This document shows, in pieces, positions 45,400 through 57,664 of a DNA stretch of 64,000 nt. Every line of letters begins with the position of its first letter. Position 1 is the first letter of the stretch. The position numbers and the translations under genes were made by a program. A model generated the notes under the pieces. The model ran no database searches, was not told the origin of the DNA, and saw only the letters and a list, made by a program, of their open reading frames with translations. The DNA comes from Blasia pusilla (taxonomy: Eukaryota; Marchantiophyta; Marchantiopsida; Blasiales), in contig CM114271.1 in NCBI GenBank assembly GCA_050084515.1, positions 42,656,001 through 42,720,000 on the forward strand, written 5' to 3'.

Positions 45400-47907
45400 T
45401 CAGTCGTCAAAATCGACATCAATCCTCCTATTGCGAGCTAATGATTCCTGCCGCTGAAGTCTCATGTTCTCATGCATCATTGCTAAGAACTCCTCAATGT
45501 GCTGGTGGAGAGCATCTGTTTCTTTGGGCTCTTCACTTCCTTGACTTTCTGAGGCCGGTGATCCACTCGATTTACCATTGCCAGCCCCTGCACCGAGACT
45601 TTCCAGGTCACCCTTCTGGGACTGCTCCACCTTGTCAGCAGCTGACACTTTCTCAGGAGGTGGAGGGTCCGCGACAGAAGAAGTATATGATGCTTCCGCA
45701 GTAGGAACCGGTAGTTTTCCCTCTTTAGGGAAACCCTGATCCACTGGTCCAGTCGATATATCCGCCTTGGGCACCACGACTTGTGCAACCGAAGAGAGTT
45801 TACCATCTGAATTACGACTGAACTTAAAGCTAGGTGTTTCCGCAGTCGAAATTGGCGAGGAAACACGCATGGCCTCTGTAGCAGGAGTTTTCAGATGTGG
45901 AGGGGGTGGAGGAGGTAGGACTTTTGACATGAGAGGAGAAGCCGGAGGAGACAACACTTTTGGTGAAGGAATCTGCTTCTTAGTGACCGGAGGAGAGGGT
46001 GGAGGAGAAACCCTGACTGGTGGAGGGGGAGCAGGAGAAACCTTGACTGGCGGAGGGGGGGGAGGAGAAACCTTGACTGGTGGAAGGGGGGGAGGAGAAA
46101 CCTTGACGGGTGGAGGGGGAACAATGACAGGTTGGACTGGCTGGACAGGTTGGGACCGCTTGGAAGCTGAAGATTTTGAAACCTCCGATGATTTTGAAAC
46201 TTCTGATGCCACTGAAGAAGATCTCTTTGACTCATAAGAAGACACTAGGGGAATTGAAGAGGAGGAGAAGAATCTTTCCTTCGGAGGGGCTTGAACCTGG
46301 GGTGCGGATGGAGCGGCTTGTTGTACTGAGGAGGAAGAAAAGAGTTTTTCCTTCGCAGGAACTTGCGCTGGGGGTCTTGTAGGAGAGGCAGGAACCGCTG
46401 TTGGTTGGCCTTGTTTACTATTATTGGCAGACAATTCAAGGGAAGATTTCTTACTGTATAAAGAGGAACCTAATGCTGCTGCTGGAGCCTGCTTCGGAAT
46501 ACTCCCCGACAATTCCAGGGAAGATTTCTTGGAGTAAGAATAAAGTTTCTCCACTGCCGGTACTTGAATTTGAGCCGCCGGAGGAGAGAAAGGTACTGCA
46601 GCTGGGAAGCTCTGTGCATCCTTCGAATACATTTCGACGGCAGGTTTCCTGGTGTGAATCCTTGGTGCCTGCGTCTCCCTTGGCAGCATTTCCACAGCAG
46701 CCCTTCTACCTTGAATCTTTACAGGCTCGACGTACGATCTCCTCTTGAGCTCTTCAACCTTCCTAGCAAGCGGCTCATTGTAGGCTTCAATCTGATCACG
46801 TCTGACTGCGCGACCGCTGGTGAAAGTATGGGCCTTCACCAATTCAATTCTAGGCTCCGGAGCAGACACCAATGGCACATCCGGCCTTGCGTAGTGTATC
46901 GAAGTCTCCGTGTAGCACTTCTGGAGAAGCCCGTATCCACGACGTGGTTCGTCCACTTCGGTAAATGGGTCATAAACTGGCGGAGCATCGACTTCCATCC
47001 CTTCGTCTGCAGCTTCTTCTTCTGGTTCAACAGCAGTTCCATCCGACTCCGCTTCATCCGACTCTGCTGGTTCCGGTGCAGCAATGACTGGCTCCGGTGC
47101 TGGGGTAACAACCGGGGCCGCAGAGTGAGCTGAGACTGGGGGAAGGTCTCTAGATTCGAAGGTCGGAGGGAGACCTCTAGATTCAAAGGTCGGGGGCAAA
47201 TCTCTAGACTCAAAGGCCGGCGGCAGATCTCTAAACTCGAACACGGGTGAGGTTGAGGTTCCTTTCCCGGCTCCAATTTCTTCAGCCTCTGCATCAGCAC
47301 CATAATCCCTGTTCGCGATGACAGTCTGAAATGGCATTGCAGCCTTTACGGATTCTGGGTGAGAACGGTGGCCTGAACGCTCGTAGGTTGGGAAATCACT
47401 AGTTTCACTTGGATCTTGGGTGTGGACATCATCTTCTCCGTCTTCTTCTTCGAGAAGTCTTAGTCTATGAGCGTGAGTAGTCTCGGCTCTTTGGGCCAAA
47501 TCCCTGCTATTAGTAGGAACGTCATCAGGAACACCGACTTCAATGTATTCTTTTCGATGGCTATCCGGTCCACTCTCGCCGAAGGCAGAGAGCAAGCCGG
47601 AGGATATAACAATCGCTCCCACAATTAGGTTGACAAATAGCCACCACATAGAAGGTGTGCCCCAGGTGGAAACTACTTCTTTGGCCGAAACATGAATTGC
47701 CGAGGCACTCTCCACGATATCAGGGAGCCGGGCGATGAACCACATGACTACCAGACCCGATATCACCACAAGAAACACAACCATAGCTATATCGCCCTTC
47801 TTCGACAAAAATCCTCGCTCGGGCTGCTTGTGTCTTTTCGAGCTAAGTATATTGAGTTGCCTCGGTTGAAAGCTACTCCCGTGCGCCATACGCTCAGACT
47901 GATACAT
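45400..47907 (-). CDS. Proline-rich DUF4408/DUF761-like membrane protein, 835 aa
   Basis: Uncharacterised plant protein in a single open exon. Two hydrophobic segments, about residues 40-60 and 86-108, lie near the N-terminus. The second has the tryptophan-rich, Gly/Ile pattern of DUF4408 (WGTPSMWWLFVNLIVGAI). Four FESRDLPP-type repeats follow at 222-257. A Ser/Lys region has two KKSSLELS repeats (460-467 and 486-493), and 596-670 is proline-rich with repeated PPVKVSPPP units. The C-terminus (803-822, IEEFLAMMHENMRLQRQESL) fits DUF761. The likely location is a membrane with a long cytosolic tail. I choose the ATG at 47905-47907 because an in-frame TGA lies shortly upstream; the second ATG (residue 7) is an alternative. 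DUF761 proteins are often small, so 835 residues is long. Function is unknown. Confidence 0.85.
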   Translation of the reverse strand: MYQSERMAHGSSFQPRQLNILSSKRHKQPERGFLSKKGDIAMVVFLVVISGLVVMWFIARLPDIVESASAIHVSAKEVVSTWGTPSMWWLFVNLIVGAIVISSGLLSAFGESGPDSHRKEYIEVGVPDDVPTNSRDLAQRAETTHAHRLRLLEEEDGEDDVHTQDPSETSDFPTYERSGHRSHPESVKAAMPFQTVIANRDYGADAEAEEIGAGKGTSTSPVFEFRDLPPAFESRDLPPTFESRGLPPTFESRDLPPVSAHSAAPVVTPAPEPVIAAPEPAESDEAESDGTAVEPEEEAADEGMEVDAPPVYDPFTEVDEPRRGYGLLQKCYTETSIHYARPDVPLVSAPEPRIELVKAHTFTSGRAVRRDQIEAYNEPLARKVEELKRRSYVEPVKIQGRRAAVEMLPRETQAPRIHTRKPAVEMYSKDAQSFPAAVPFSPPAAQIQVPAVEKLYSYSKKSSLELSGSIPKQAPAAALGSSLYSKKSSLELSANNSKQGQPTAVPASPTRPPAQVPAKEKLFSSSSVQQAAPSAPQVQAPPKERFFSSSSIPLVSSYESKRSSSVASEVSKSSEVSKSSASKRSQPVQPVQPVIVPPPPVKVSPPPLPPVKVSPPPPPPVKVSPAPPPPVRVSPPPSPPVTKKQIPSPKVLSPPASPLMSKVLPPPPPPHLKTPATEAMRVSSPISTAETPSFKFSRNSDGKLSSVAQVVVPKADISTGPVDQGFPKEGKLPVPTAEASYTSSVADPPPPEKVSAADKVEQSQKGDLESLGAGAGNGKSSGSPASESQGSEEPKETDALHQHIEEFLAMMHENMRLQRQESLARNRRIDVDFDD

Positions 47908-48660
47908 TTTAATATCAGCTCCTCAAACCCGTGTACGTCGCTTAAGAATGTCGAACCTGAAAAGATTGCACATAACACTGCAGGATGGTGATCAGATTCA
48001 GAACGCAGTCCCTGACAGCCCAAATTACGATCCAAAAGAAGAAAGCATCTGAAATTCCAAGCCAAAGCGGCTACCAGTTCCGGTGTCGCTCAGTTCCGAC
48101 TCATCTGCGAGCCACTAATCCTAAGGCATTCCTCAGTGACTAAGATCTTAGAACTGGTAAATTGCCGATCCTCAAGTTTTCAAGATTCTGCTACGATAGG
48201 ATCCAAGGTGTATCATTGTCCTGTGCGACCGGTATCCGCTGAAATCCTTCTAGAATATATGGGCTGAATCTGAAGCGAGGCAGGAAGCATCCTTTCACTC
48301 ACAAACACATATGTACCTCACCCGCTCAGGAATTTCGAGAGTGTTGCGACCACAAGTCAATGGAGTACTAAACAGGGGTTCCCCATCAGCACTCCACTCT
48401 ACTACCCCGCCGCTGATACCAAATGCAACGGGCCAGATTGGAGATTGCTGAACCAGTCCAGATTTTCATGGCTATGAGTACGAGATGTCTCCGCTGTTGT
48501 CCTCACAAACGGAGGTAACTTTTACTTCTGAGTATCTCGTGTTCTCTCTCACCGCATCTCAATTCCCACACGAAATATAGTACGGTACAACACGGGTAAC
48601 CACGAGGAAGAACCGAATGGACGTCAAGTTGCTAGGGCGGGACTAGGGAGTGTGCATTCC
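47908..48660 (-). promoter_or_regulatory. 5' leader of the DUF761-like gene, possible UTR intron
   Basis: On the minus strand a strong acceptor, CTTTTCAG|GTTCG, lies at about 47957, 50 bases before the start codon, suggesting a 5' UTR intron whose donor would be further right. No coding sequence is supported. Confidence 0.4.
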
Positions 48661-50450
48661 AGTAACAATAAGTGCCCTCACCGCATGTTAAAACACTTCT
48701 GATTGACGCCTGCGGTGGCGCAAGACGCAGGAGCCCGATGATCCCGGATTCAAAGACGGATTCTCGACGTGGTCCATCGCGTCAGAAATCAACGAAATCT
48801 ACAGTCAATGAAAGAAGTTGCAGTCCCAGAGAAGTTTGCAATTCATGCACTCACCCAAAAAAACCGTCTTCCCCGTCAAGATTCGCCTCGATCACGGGAG
48901 AAGCAGCGCACACGCCCGGCGCAAAAACAGCCACTATACTCTCAGTGATATCCGCACGGCACAACCTGCGGATGAATCTATCTTTGTCCCTCCCTCCTTC
49001 CCTCGCCCACTCCCTCGGCTCCCTCCTGCGCAACCGATCCTGCCCGTCCTATCCGCGCACGGATGTTCTCACCTGTACGAACCCGCAGACACTCGAAACC
49101 CACTTCAAACAGACGATCCTCTCACTCTCACCCTTCTCCTCGGGCTCATTCCATCTTCTCCTCCGCTGCCACTGCCAGACGGGGCAGAGAGCCGCAGCGC
49201 ACCTCCTACGTCCCACTCGCGCAGCAATCCCGCGGCATAGCATCCGCCCTATGATTGCCCCGTTCTCTGGAGTCTCGCGTATCCTCACTCCCTCCGACTC
49301 GCTCGCTCGCTCGCCCTCCCCGCAATCGAGGCCCGTTTTCTGATGAATTATCCGAACGACCACAACCGCACCTCCAAAAAAAACCAGTCTCTCCCATGAA
49401 CAGCGCGACCCTCTTCCTCGTGACGGCACTCCAGAAACCTCCCGACCCCTCCAAGTTTCCAACCCCACCTCCCACCTCCCTCTACAGCCCCACAGCCCTC
49501 CGGCAACAAAAGCCTATGCATACTGTGGCCGCATCTCCTTTCGTTTCGTTTCCTTCCCTGAACCCGACTTTGACGTCGCCCGAGGTCCGTCCCGGGGACG
49601 GGGAACGACGACGTCCTCCGCAAAAGAGCCCGAGGACGCGATCTCCACGTGGATGCGCCATCTCAGGGAAGGCAGAGAAAATTCCCGGCGACGATCGCGA
49701 TCCCTTCCGGCAGATGTCCGCCAAGCACGGTCAGTTGGGAAAGTACTTGGAGAAGAAGACAATTTCTCACCAGTGGAACGGACCGGTTTATTTACTTATT
49801 TTCGCCGGTCCTTTACCGGTAGGATTGTTCCAAATAGCATGACACATCACCGGCGCAGGAAAAGCGATCTTCCAGGAAAACATGCCAACTCGTGTCACCG
49901 TCCACTAGATAAGGACAAGGCACTCATAGCTGAAGATGCTGGACCGCCTTGAAAGAAGAGGCGCCTGGAATGGACGGAACGGGGTGCCCTTCCCGTGAAT
50001 CCGTTCCATCCGACCCCCGTCAAAGAGTCGCGGACGGGGGGGTACGAACACTGAGCCCCACCGTCAGCGAGGAGTCCGTCCAGGACGGGCCGGCCGGCCG
50101 GCCGGCCAGCCAGCCAGTCAGTCAGTCAGTAGTTCAGTACTGGTACTTGCCAGCACGGCGAAAGTCCACCGGGGCTGGAGTCAAGCGAGACACAGCGCTC
50201 TTGTCTCCCAATCACCAACTCACCTACCACGTCCTTCTTGCTGATGCTGACGTGGGTCAGTTGGTGCTGGCTGGCCTTTCGCTCAAGCCCGGTCGCTGGA
50301 AGCACGTAAAGTCCGGACCACAAATCACCGGCCATAGATTTTCCCGTGAGATCAGCGTTTCATGGACGGACAACTACGGAGTTGTTAGGAAACCCTGCCC
50401 AGCCCGGGTCCCTTCATAGGTCGTATCTGTCTAATCACGCATGTGTTCGT
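48661..50450. promoter_or_regulatory. GC-rich region, probable promoter/first exon zone
   Basis: This stretch is markedly richer in G+C and CpG than its surroundings, with long C/T tracts on the + strand (about 49000-49500). Several ORFs overlap on both strands (for example 48672-49343 and 49255-49842), as expected by chance in GC-rich DNA. Their products are low-complexity Ser/Pro/Arg and have no domain. I read it as the upstream regulatory region of the gene at 45.4-47.9 kb. Confidence 0.35.
50088..50131. repeat. Compound tetranucleotide microsatellite
   Basis: The array passes stepwise from GGCC repeats to AGCC and then AGTC repeats, each class differing by one base from the previous one. 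Confidence 0.95.
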
Positions 50451-51209
50451 AGTGGATTGTGTGCTCCTCTTCGTGTGCAAACCACACGTACCCGGATGCA
50501 TGGAATACTTTCCCGTAGTCTTGTCTTCTCTCGTAATAATATCTACTAGAACGTTGCCGCGGGTGACATCAAATTTGGAAAAAACAAAAGGTAGCAAATA
50601 AACTCGTCTCCACCCCCTTCATTCATATTTAATTTCCGTTCTGCCATGTGTCGCCGCGTAGAACCCCATAGGACGGGTGTCCATAGAAGGAGGAAGGATT
50701 CTAATCCCATACTCTCTTATTAGAATTAATTCTATAATATATTTGAAACTTCGCAAATTTAATAAAAAATTACAACGACTACGAAACAAGGGCATTATTA
50801 TTATTAATTCTACTACAACGGAGTGTATTCCATGCACTCAACCTTGTGGTCGGGAAATATATTTCAAGTATGTTGGTTGGCTTCAATAGGAAAGAACAAA
50901 GGTGTGAATTCCATTCCTCGTTTTAATATCTATGTTACTAGAGGAGAGTAGGCCTATTGGATGAATGTAACCTTCTCCTCCCAACATGTGCATCTCGTTG
51001 CCGACTTCGTTACGCCACAAAGACCATGTCCTAGAGTTGCATACTATCCCTTCGAATCTCTAAAGGAGTATCACATTTTGAGCTAGACCAAACTTCTCAA
51101 ACTTTGTCACTAATTTTCACTAAAGGTTTTGGTTCTGTGGACCAAAGAAGCTTCCTCGAGGTCTCCCGAATTAAACAAGTATGTGGCTTTTTTAAGAGGT
51201 TTTTCTTTT
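50451..51209. other. Gene-free spacer
   Basis: Nothing recognised; composition shifts back from GC-rich to AT-rich. Confidence 0.4.
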
Positions 51210-51720
51210 CCTCTCTCTCCCTCTCTCTCATGAAGCTCCTCTCGTCCTCTTTTTGTAACATTCTGAGTCCTCTTTTTGTAACATTCTGAAATAAAATCAC
51301 GCACTCATAATCCATAACTCTCCATAATGTCAAACCAAACTCTCACTTTCATGTTGATAGGATTGGATTACTCATAAGGTAAGAGATAATATAGCTTTGC
51401 GGCCTTACAGAAGGAGGTTCCACAAAGAGAATGAGCTCCCAATCTCTCTCTCCTTGGCTTCACTTCCTTCCACATGCTTTTCTTGGTACCACGTTCATAC
51501 ATGTCACATCCTCATCCCTAAATGCTTAGATTATCTTCCTTCTTATTAAATCATCCTCGATTTACTAATCTAGCTTTTCTATAGTGATATTTTAATGATG
51601 GCTCTAGCTCCCCTAAAGGGACCTTCTTTGCCTTCCATTTGAGATCCACGTTTGACCTCTTAGATCTACCATGCGGATACTCTCCGATCCAATACAAAAG
51701 ACGTGAGAATAAATTTACAA
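51210..51720. repeat. Decayed LTR related to the gypsy LTRs
   Basis: Blocks in the same order as in the LTRs at 27.0 and 36.1 kb: ATGTCAAACCAAACTCTCA, GGATTGGATTAC, ATAGCTTTGCGGCCT, GAGGTTCCACAAAGAGA, CTCTCTCTCCTTGG. It includes a perfect 23-bp tandem duplication at 51244-51289. No internal element sequence is attached. Confidence 0.55.
51244..51289. repeat. Perfect 23-bp tandem duplication
   Basis: Two identical head-to-tail units starting GTCCTCTTTTTGTAACATTC, at 51244 and 51267. Confidence 0.95.
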
Positions 51721-53897
51721 AAGGAAATCACTTCTATCATGTGTAGTTGAATTAGAAATACATCTTACTAACAAGGATAGGAGTTCACATAATTATACAC
51801 AATGCAGGAGTTTCCACAATCATTGGATAAAAATAAAGGTTTAATGTAAGACCACTAATTATAAAATTTTATAATTAACATTACTTGTGTGCCTAAAAAT
51901 ATCCAATAATGGTTTGTTCTCATTGAAGAGTGTTATGGTATGAAACACAACTAATGAAAATAGTGGAATATATTTATTTATTTATTTGAATTGTAGTTAT
52001 GGTTCCTACAACATTTGCTTACCTCTAGTCATGCAAACTCCAAACATGTACAAAGAGAAATTTTCCCTAACATGGTTGATTTGTTATTAGCAGATATCAA
52101 ATAAGTGACGCTAGAATACATCAAAATCAGATGCCTCTATCATTAACCTCTTATTTTTGTCACCACCTAAAAGACCAAATATGCTTCCTCGTTGTATTGT
52201 ATGATATAATGAAACTCTTCTTATAGTTTTGTCTCTTTCCTTGGACAACTAGGATTATGTACGGATATTCACAAATAATAATGCAACAAAACCCTTATAG
52301 ATTCCACCCAATTCATCTCATGCATGCCTATCAACACACAAGTGAATATTTATCTGCATTCATTGTCATATGCATGAAAGGAACTATTATTAATCTATAA
52401 ATATGTAATTTCCCAAATTCTCTCAATTCTATTAGAAAAAATGCCTTCCAAACACGATGCTATTTTTATTAATGTATTTTTTACATCTTCTTTGAGAACC
52501 AAAATTGAGATTTCAATAGTAGAGATATATTTAATTCTTCTTAAAGATCTATTTTAAATTTGGTTTCTTACTCACACATCCTACACATGGACATTATCTT
52601 CTAATGACTCTTTATATACATTAATTGCTACAAATATTAGAACAACTCCTTTTTAACTATTTTTAAAATACAAAGCTTGCGACTATGTTAGTCATCCATA
52701 TTTTGAGTAATATTAATCACTTGTTCAATGTATTACTACCATCTAGACTTAAATGAGTTGCCTTCCAATTGAAAACTAATCTAATTCTCATGGGATCCAC
52801 AAAGTTGGATACTTCTCTATTATTTATCACTCACAATGGAATTGCTCCACAAAATCCATTCATACGTATATTTTTAATTCTAATTTTTTTTAAATATCGT
52901 TCACCTATGGATATCATTTTCTTGCATAAAAAAATTAGAAGCCAAAATTTAATATATGTGAGTCTTCTTTCATATTTCAAATTCTAATGATCCCATTATC
53001 TTCAATCAATAAAAGTTAACGCCATATTTTTTTAATGCTTTCGTATATATTGCCATCATTTTATCTCCATACACTATCACAATGTTTTTTCCACCAATAT
53101 TGATTTTATGGTTATTTTTTTGAATTGCCTCATTCTATTAACCTTGTATGTGAGTACTTTTCATAATTAATTTTCTAGGTTTTGTTTGGCTTTCAAAGAA
53201 TAGGATAAAGATGCCTTGAATCCATTCGACTCTAAAGTTGAGTTATCAAATCCAAGGATAATGTTTTTTGTAAATACTTTAAGAACAAGGTCAAAAGATA
53301 CTCAAATGATGTGTACCATTAGATTTATAATAAATTTGAATGGAGATTTGTCCACTCTGTCTAATAATGATCCACAATACCTAAAGTCTCAGGCCAAAAA
53401 GTTACCAATCCCATACAATCTAGCAAGAAAATGTTCAAAACAAAATAATTATATTATGGAACCTTCTCCCAATGAAGATATTGCGAATATTTATTTAAAG
53501 AGTATACAATAGTAAATATATTCCATTACTTAAAATGATATAATAATTATAGCATGTTTAAGCTATTTTATAGATTATACATTGTAAGGGAAACTGGACT
53601 ATAATATGTTAACAAGATGACAATGGAATGCTAATCTATATTTTTAAACAACATGCTTCTTCCAACAAGACAAAAGATATTTGTTTTATTCTTAGGTTGG
53701 AGACTTCCATAATGCGTATGTTATCTTCTTCTTTTTGTTTGTATTGTCTTTTAATGTGTTTAGATCATTTGATGAAAGATTTAGATAGGAGCACATGTGT
53801 GAAATTCTTTCCAACTTAGAATTAACCAGAAAAGATTAAAGAAAGATATTTGTTCCTAGTTTTAAAGGTTTTTGAATATATTTTCTAACAATATAAT
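51721..53897. other. AT-rich gene-free interval
   Basis: Strongly AT-rich, no ORF with recognisable similarity (53216-53512 is the longest), no clear repeat. Confidence 0.4.
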
Positions 53898-54130
53898 ATG
53901 ACACTAGTGTAAACCCATATAATACATGGGTTTAAATTAACTCCCACAATTAACTCATAAAAAATTCAAATATGATTTGAAATTGGTTCATTATGATCTT
54001 GTTGGTTCATAAAACGAAGGATCCTTTTGGCTTGAAGTGCAAAATATTAAGACGATAGGAGTTTGCAAAATGAAGCAACACTCTCCAATAATAATAATGA
54101 TTATAATAGAAATAGATACTTATTACACTA
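53898..54130 (-). mobile_element. Second Helitron-like non-autonomous copy
   Basis: On the minus strand it reads a GGAGAGTG.TGCTTCATTTTGCAAACTCCT block, then a hairpin (AAACCCATGTATTATATGGGTTT) and the end TACACTAGT. The block order and orientation match 5045-5398. The CTAGT end fits the Helitron CTRRT rule. Confidence 0.45.
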
Positions 54131-56554
54131 AATTGTTTTTAGTGTGTAAAATGTACGATTGAAGATTAATTCAGATATTGGTTCATTATTTATAATTAGA
54201 TCTCCTTGCTCATAATTAATAAAAAAAACCCTAGTGAAAATTTTATGCTTGGTCAAAATTTCACATATTAATCTAGTATAAAGTAATTATTAGTAAAAAT
54301 ATTTTAAATCATCAAAATTCATATCATAACCTAAATCAAATAGTTGAGCATGTTTTTATCAAGTAAATAGAAAATTTCACACAAATATCCTTAAGTCCTT
54401 GAGTACTCCTCAAGAAAGGAATCCTTCTAATATGCTTACTTTCATAGAAATCCATTTTTTTCATTATAATTAACTATCGTGCATTTTTTTTCAAAGAGGT
54501 CTTAAAGTAGGGAATGTGGGACACTTGTTTTTATTAAGTTGCGTGACAATAAGGGTATTTAAGAATGACCATACACTATGCTCAACGCTTGCACCTAGAT
54601 GTTTTAAAATTACATTCATATAAAGTGGATAGAGGGTAGGTAACGAGAGGTATGCAAGGACAACTTTTTTTTCTCATCCCGAAAAATAGGAAGGATAAAG
54701 ATTAGGTGAGATTTTAAATCGAATGAGAGAGATAGATGAAGGATGGCCATCAAAGAAGGTATGTGCATGGTTATCACTGTAAGGAGTGTGAGTGATATGA
54801 TTCTAAGTGTGACTTGTAGTTTATTTTTTCTCTCTTTTGGTTTCGTAATTTTTTAATATATGTAAACTTTTTAATTAAAAATTTTGGATTTTTTGGGTGA
54901 TTCAATGGCTTTCATAGAACCCCTTTCTTTTGTGTATGGTCAATTGTAGATTTTTTTTTATTTGAAATATTTATTGCCCATACTAGTGGAACGTAAATTT
55001 TGCATTTACTTCTTTTTACGGTGATAGTTAGCTTTGTTTACTAATGGCACATACATTGTTCATTTACGTCTTCTGGTGACACATATATTTGCTTCAACGA
55101 CAACTAAGTTGATTAGAATGGCTTCTTACTCATAATCATAATAAATATATGTTATCTTATGCTTTTATAAATTCATAATTGGATTTCGTGCAATACAAAT
55201 TGGTAGGTTTTCTTGGCCTCTTGTGGATTTAATATTGTCCTCTCTTTTCCTTCATCCAATTCCATATCCTATGTAGTGTAGATTTTCCAAAACATTCTAC
55301 ATCTTCTTTTCCATCCATCCACTCTTCTTGACTTCCTCTCTATCCACTTCATTAATTTAATCCTGTTGTTGGATTCGCAGTTACTAGACTGCGTTCATGA
55401 TAGGGTGTGTAAAATTCCGGTCATTCCTCAATACTAGAAAATAGCGTTTAAGAGGCCTTTAGGATAAGGAACATCAAGTTCATGCATATCAAAGTGTCAA
55501 ATTCAAAGGTTGTAGTAGTGCGGCATGGAAAATAATCCATTTGGGATTCTTTCCTTTTCCGTCTTCATTCTTTGCATTCTTTTTGTGGCCATGGGTAACT
55601 GTAACTGCTTTACAATTTTTGAATCACCATCACCACTTCTTTTTTTGGTGATTTCTCGTGTGTAGGTTTTTTCGACGACTTGTCTATCTTTATCTTTGCG
55701 TCAACCTACTCGACCTAGCTAAAAGGACTTAGGATTTTCTTTGTATTTTTTTGCCATTCTCATGAAGAAAAGTTCTCGAAGGCAGCCTATTAGTAGGACC
55801 AACTGAAATATATTGCAATGGAAAAAAAATCAACGATTGCGCCTTTGGAGTAGACAACTTTGTCGATAAGTGCTCAATGTCTTTCTTGGGCGGAGACTTG
55901 CTAAACGAAACATGCTCATATTTCATCATTGGTACTAGTATCATTCATCCAATACCTCCCATGTCATGTGTTAAACTCTTATGAGAAGGTCTTACGATCG
56001 CTCTTCCTTTGCCTCTCTAGTCTGTGCATGGCCGATTATCTCTTGGTTGAGGACTTTTTCTTAAAACTCCTAGGTCGTGGTCTTTTTCTTTCGGCATTAG
56101 CACAAATGTAGTTGCGTTGCGTATATATGAATTCTACTTGATGTGCATCACTACTTGTTCCTTCATTATCAGAATCACTACTTTCCCCTCACATTGTGTT
56201 TTCCACATAGTGCACACACCGGTTATAGTGTCACTTTTAAAGCTTGTTTCCAACGTAGTATGTCGTGGCCTCTACATTTTTCTTCATTTCCTTGTGCGCA
56301 ATTATATATGCAGATGAGATGAGATTAAGTTAATACATCTCGGGTTCCATTGGAGGCAGGGACAAAAAAAAGGGCTTTGAGGAAAAGCTATTGCTTTTTC
56401 GTTTTCGTGGGTAACAATTGATATAATAGTTGTCTATATATTGTGAAGAAAGGGAGAGTACTTCGCATGGGTGATTCATTACGGAGTTATATCAAAGGCT
56501 GCAAGGTATCCTTTTGCACACTTGTTTGTTTCAACCTGTACCAATGTTGCACAT
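54131..56554. other. AT-rich gene-free interval
   Basis: No coding sequence supported; short ORFs at 55729-56317 lack recognised domains. Confidence 0.4.
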
Positions 56555-56962
56555 TTGTATCCCTATTATCATTTTGCATGCTAGTTCATTCGATCAATAG
56601 CAATTGAGTGTGCTCTTGCACATTTGCATCGCCATTACCAAATCCTACAGCCTAGTGCATTAGAGATCGACCTATTCTAGATGCTTATATTGCTATACTC
56701 TCCATTTTAATTCATTTAGTGTTAAGTGGGAGTTATTCGGGGGCACCTTTTTGGGTAGTAGTTCCTTCAATCTGCAGCAATTTAAGGGAGCTCCTACATA
56801 TTCATATCCATGTCATCATTTTTCAAAATAGTTCATTCAATCAATAGCAATTGAGGGCGCTCTTGCACATTTGTATCGCCACTTTTTTAATCCCGCAGCC
56901 CAATACGGTGGAGATGGAGCCATTCAAGAATATTATACTACTATGCTCACAATTTTAGCACA
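56555..56962. repeat. Diverged direct repeat, about 160 bp at 247-bp offset
   Basis: The copies at about 56555-56715 and 56800-56962 share TAGTTCATTC.ATCAATAGCAATTGAG, CTCTTGCACATTTG.ATCGCCA and a block ending near TGCTCACAATTTTAG. It is a local segmental duplication of unknown nature. Confidence 0.75.
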
Positions 56963-57430
56963 ACCTTTGATTTCTTACCATGTGGAGCTCTTGTTACTCA
57001 TCCTGCTTCATACATAGTAGCACTTGATGTTCTTGTAACTTGACCATCGAGTTAGGTCTTCATTGCATAGGCACTTCTGATTGGGTAGCATGTTGCCACG
57101 GGATTGCCATTGCCACACGGTCGTGTTGCCATTGCGGCGTCTATGCACATAGTCTATCCGCTATAGGCCGACCTATCCTCCTCTCCAAGATGGCCAAGGG
57201 TGATGTTGATCCTTACGTTCCGTTTCTATATACTGCCTTCTCCTAGGATTTTTGTGTGACATAATCGCTTTTTCTTAGACCTTGGTACAGGAAATATGAA
57301 TCAACTAACTCAATTTCACGTTAGCTAGCCTAGGGCTATGTGCTTATACATGTATTTATGCTCTTGAACATTTCCCAATTGCAAATGCTCCTCCTAATAT
57401 TTAGGATACTATTGAACTCAATTCTCTATG
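56963..57430. other. Gene-free spacer
   Basis: Nothing recognised before the copia LTR. Confidence 0.4.
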
Positions 57431-57434
57431 GTTG

Positions 57435-57664
57435 TAGTCTCAAACTGCTAAAGAAGCATAACTGGTGGAAAACGGCTCTCACACTCACACACCAACATGG
57501 AGAACAAAATTTGCAATGAGAAAATGAATGGAGGTTGGTCCCCTTCTCAATTATATAGGATATGTACAAGCAACCCTAACCTTAACCATAGTCTCGAGTT
57601 AGACTAACTTTGATAACTAACGCTAGTTAAGATAATCGCCCTTAATTGACTAACCAAGATTAAG
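57435..57664 (-). repeat. 3' LTR of copia element 2
   Basis: It matches 62319-62554 base for base apart from the differences noted for the element, including a TATA-like TATATAATTG on the minus strand, and lacks one CCCTAA unit. The sequence corresponding to the outermost 8-10 bases is not conserved, and no target-site duplication could be identified. Confidence 0.9.

Noticed and set aside
45767-46237. Glycine-rich + strand ORF of 156 codons
   Set aside because: It is the antisense shadow of the proline-rich repeats of the DUF761-like gene.
48672-49343. 223-codon ORF in the GC-rich region
   Set aside because: Low-complexity Ser/Pro/Arg product, overlapping equally long ORFs in other frames, no domain; expected by chance in such composition.
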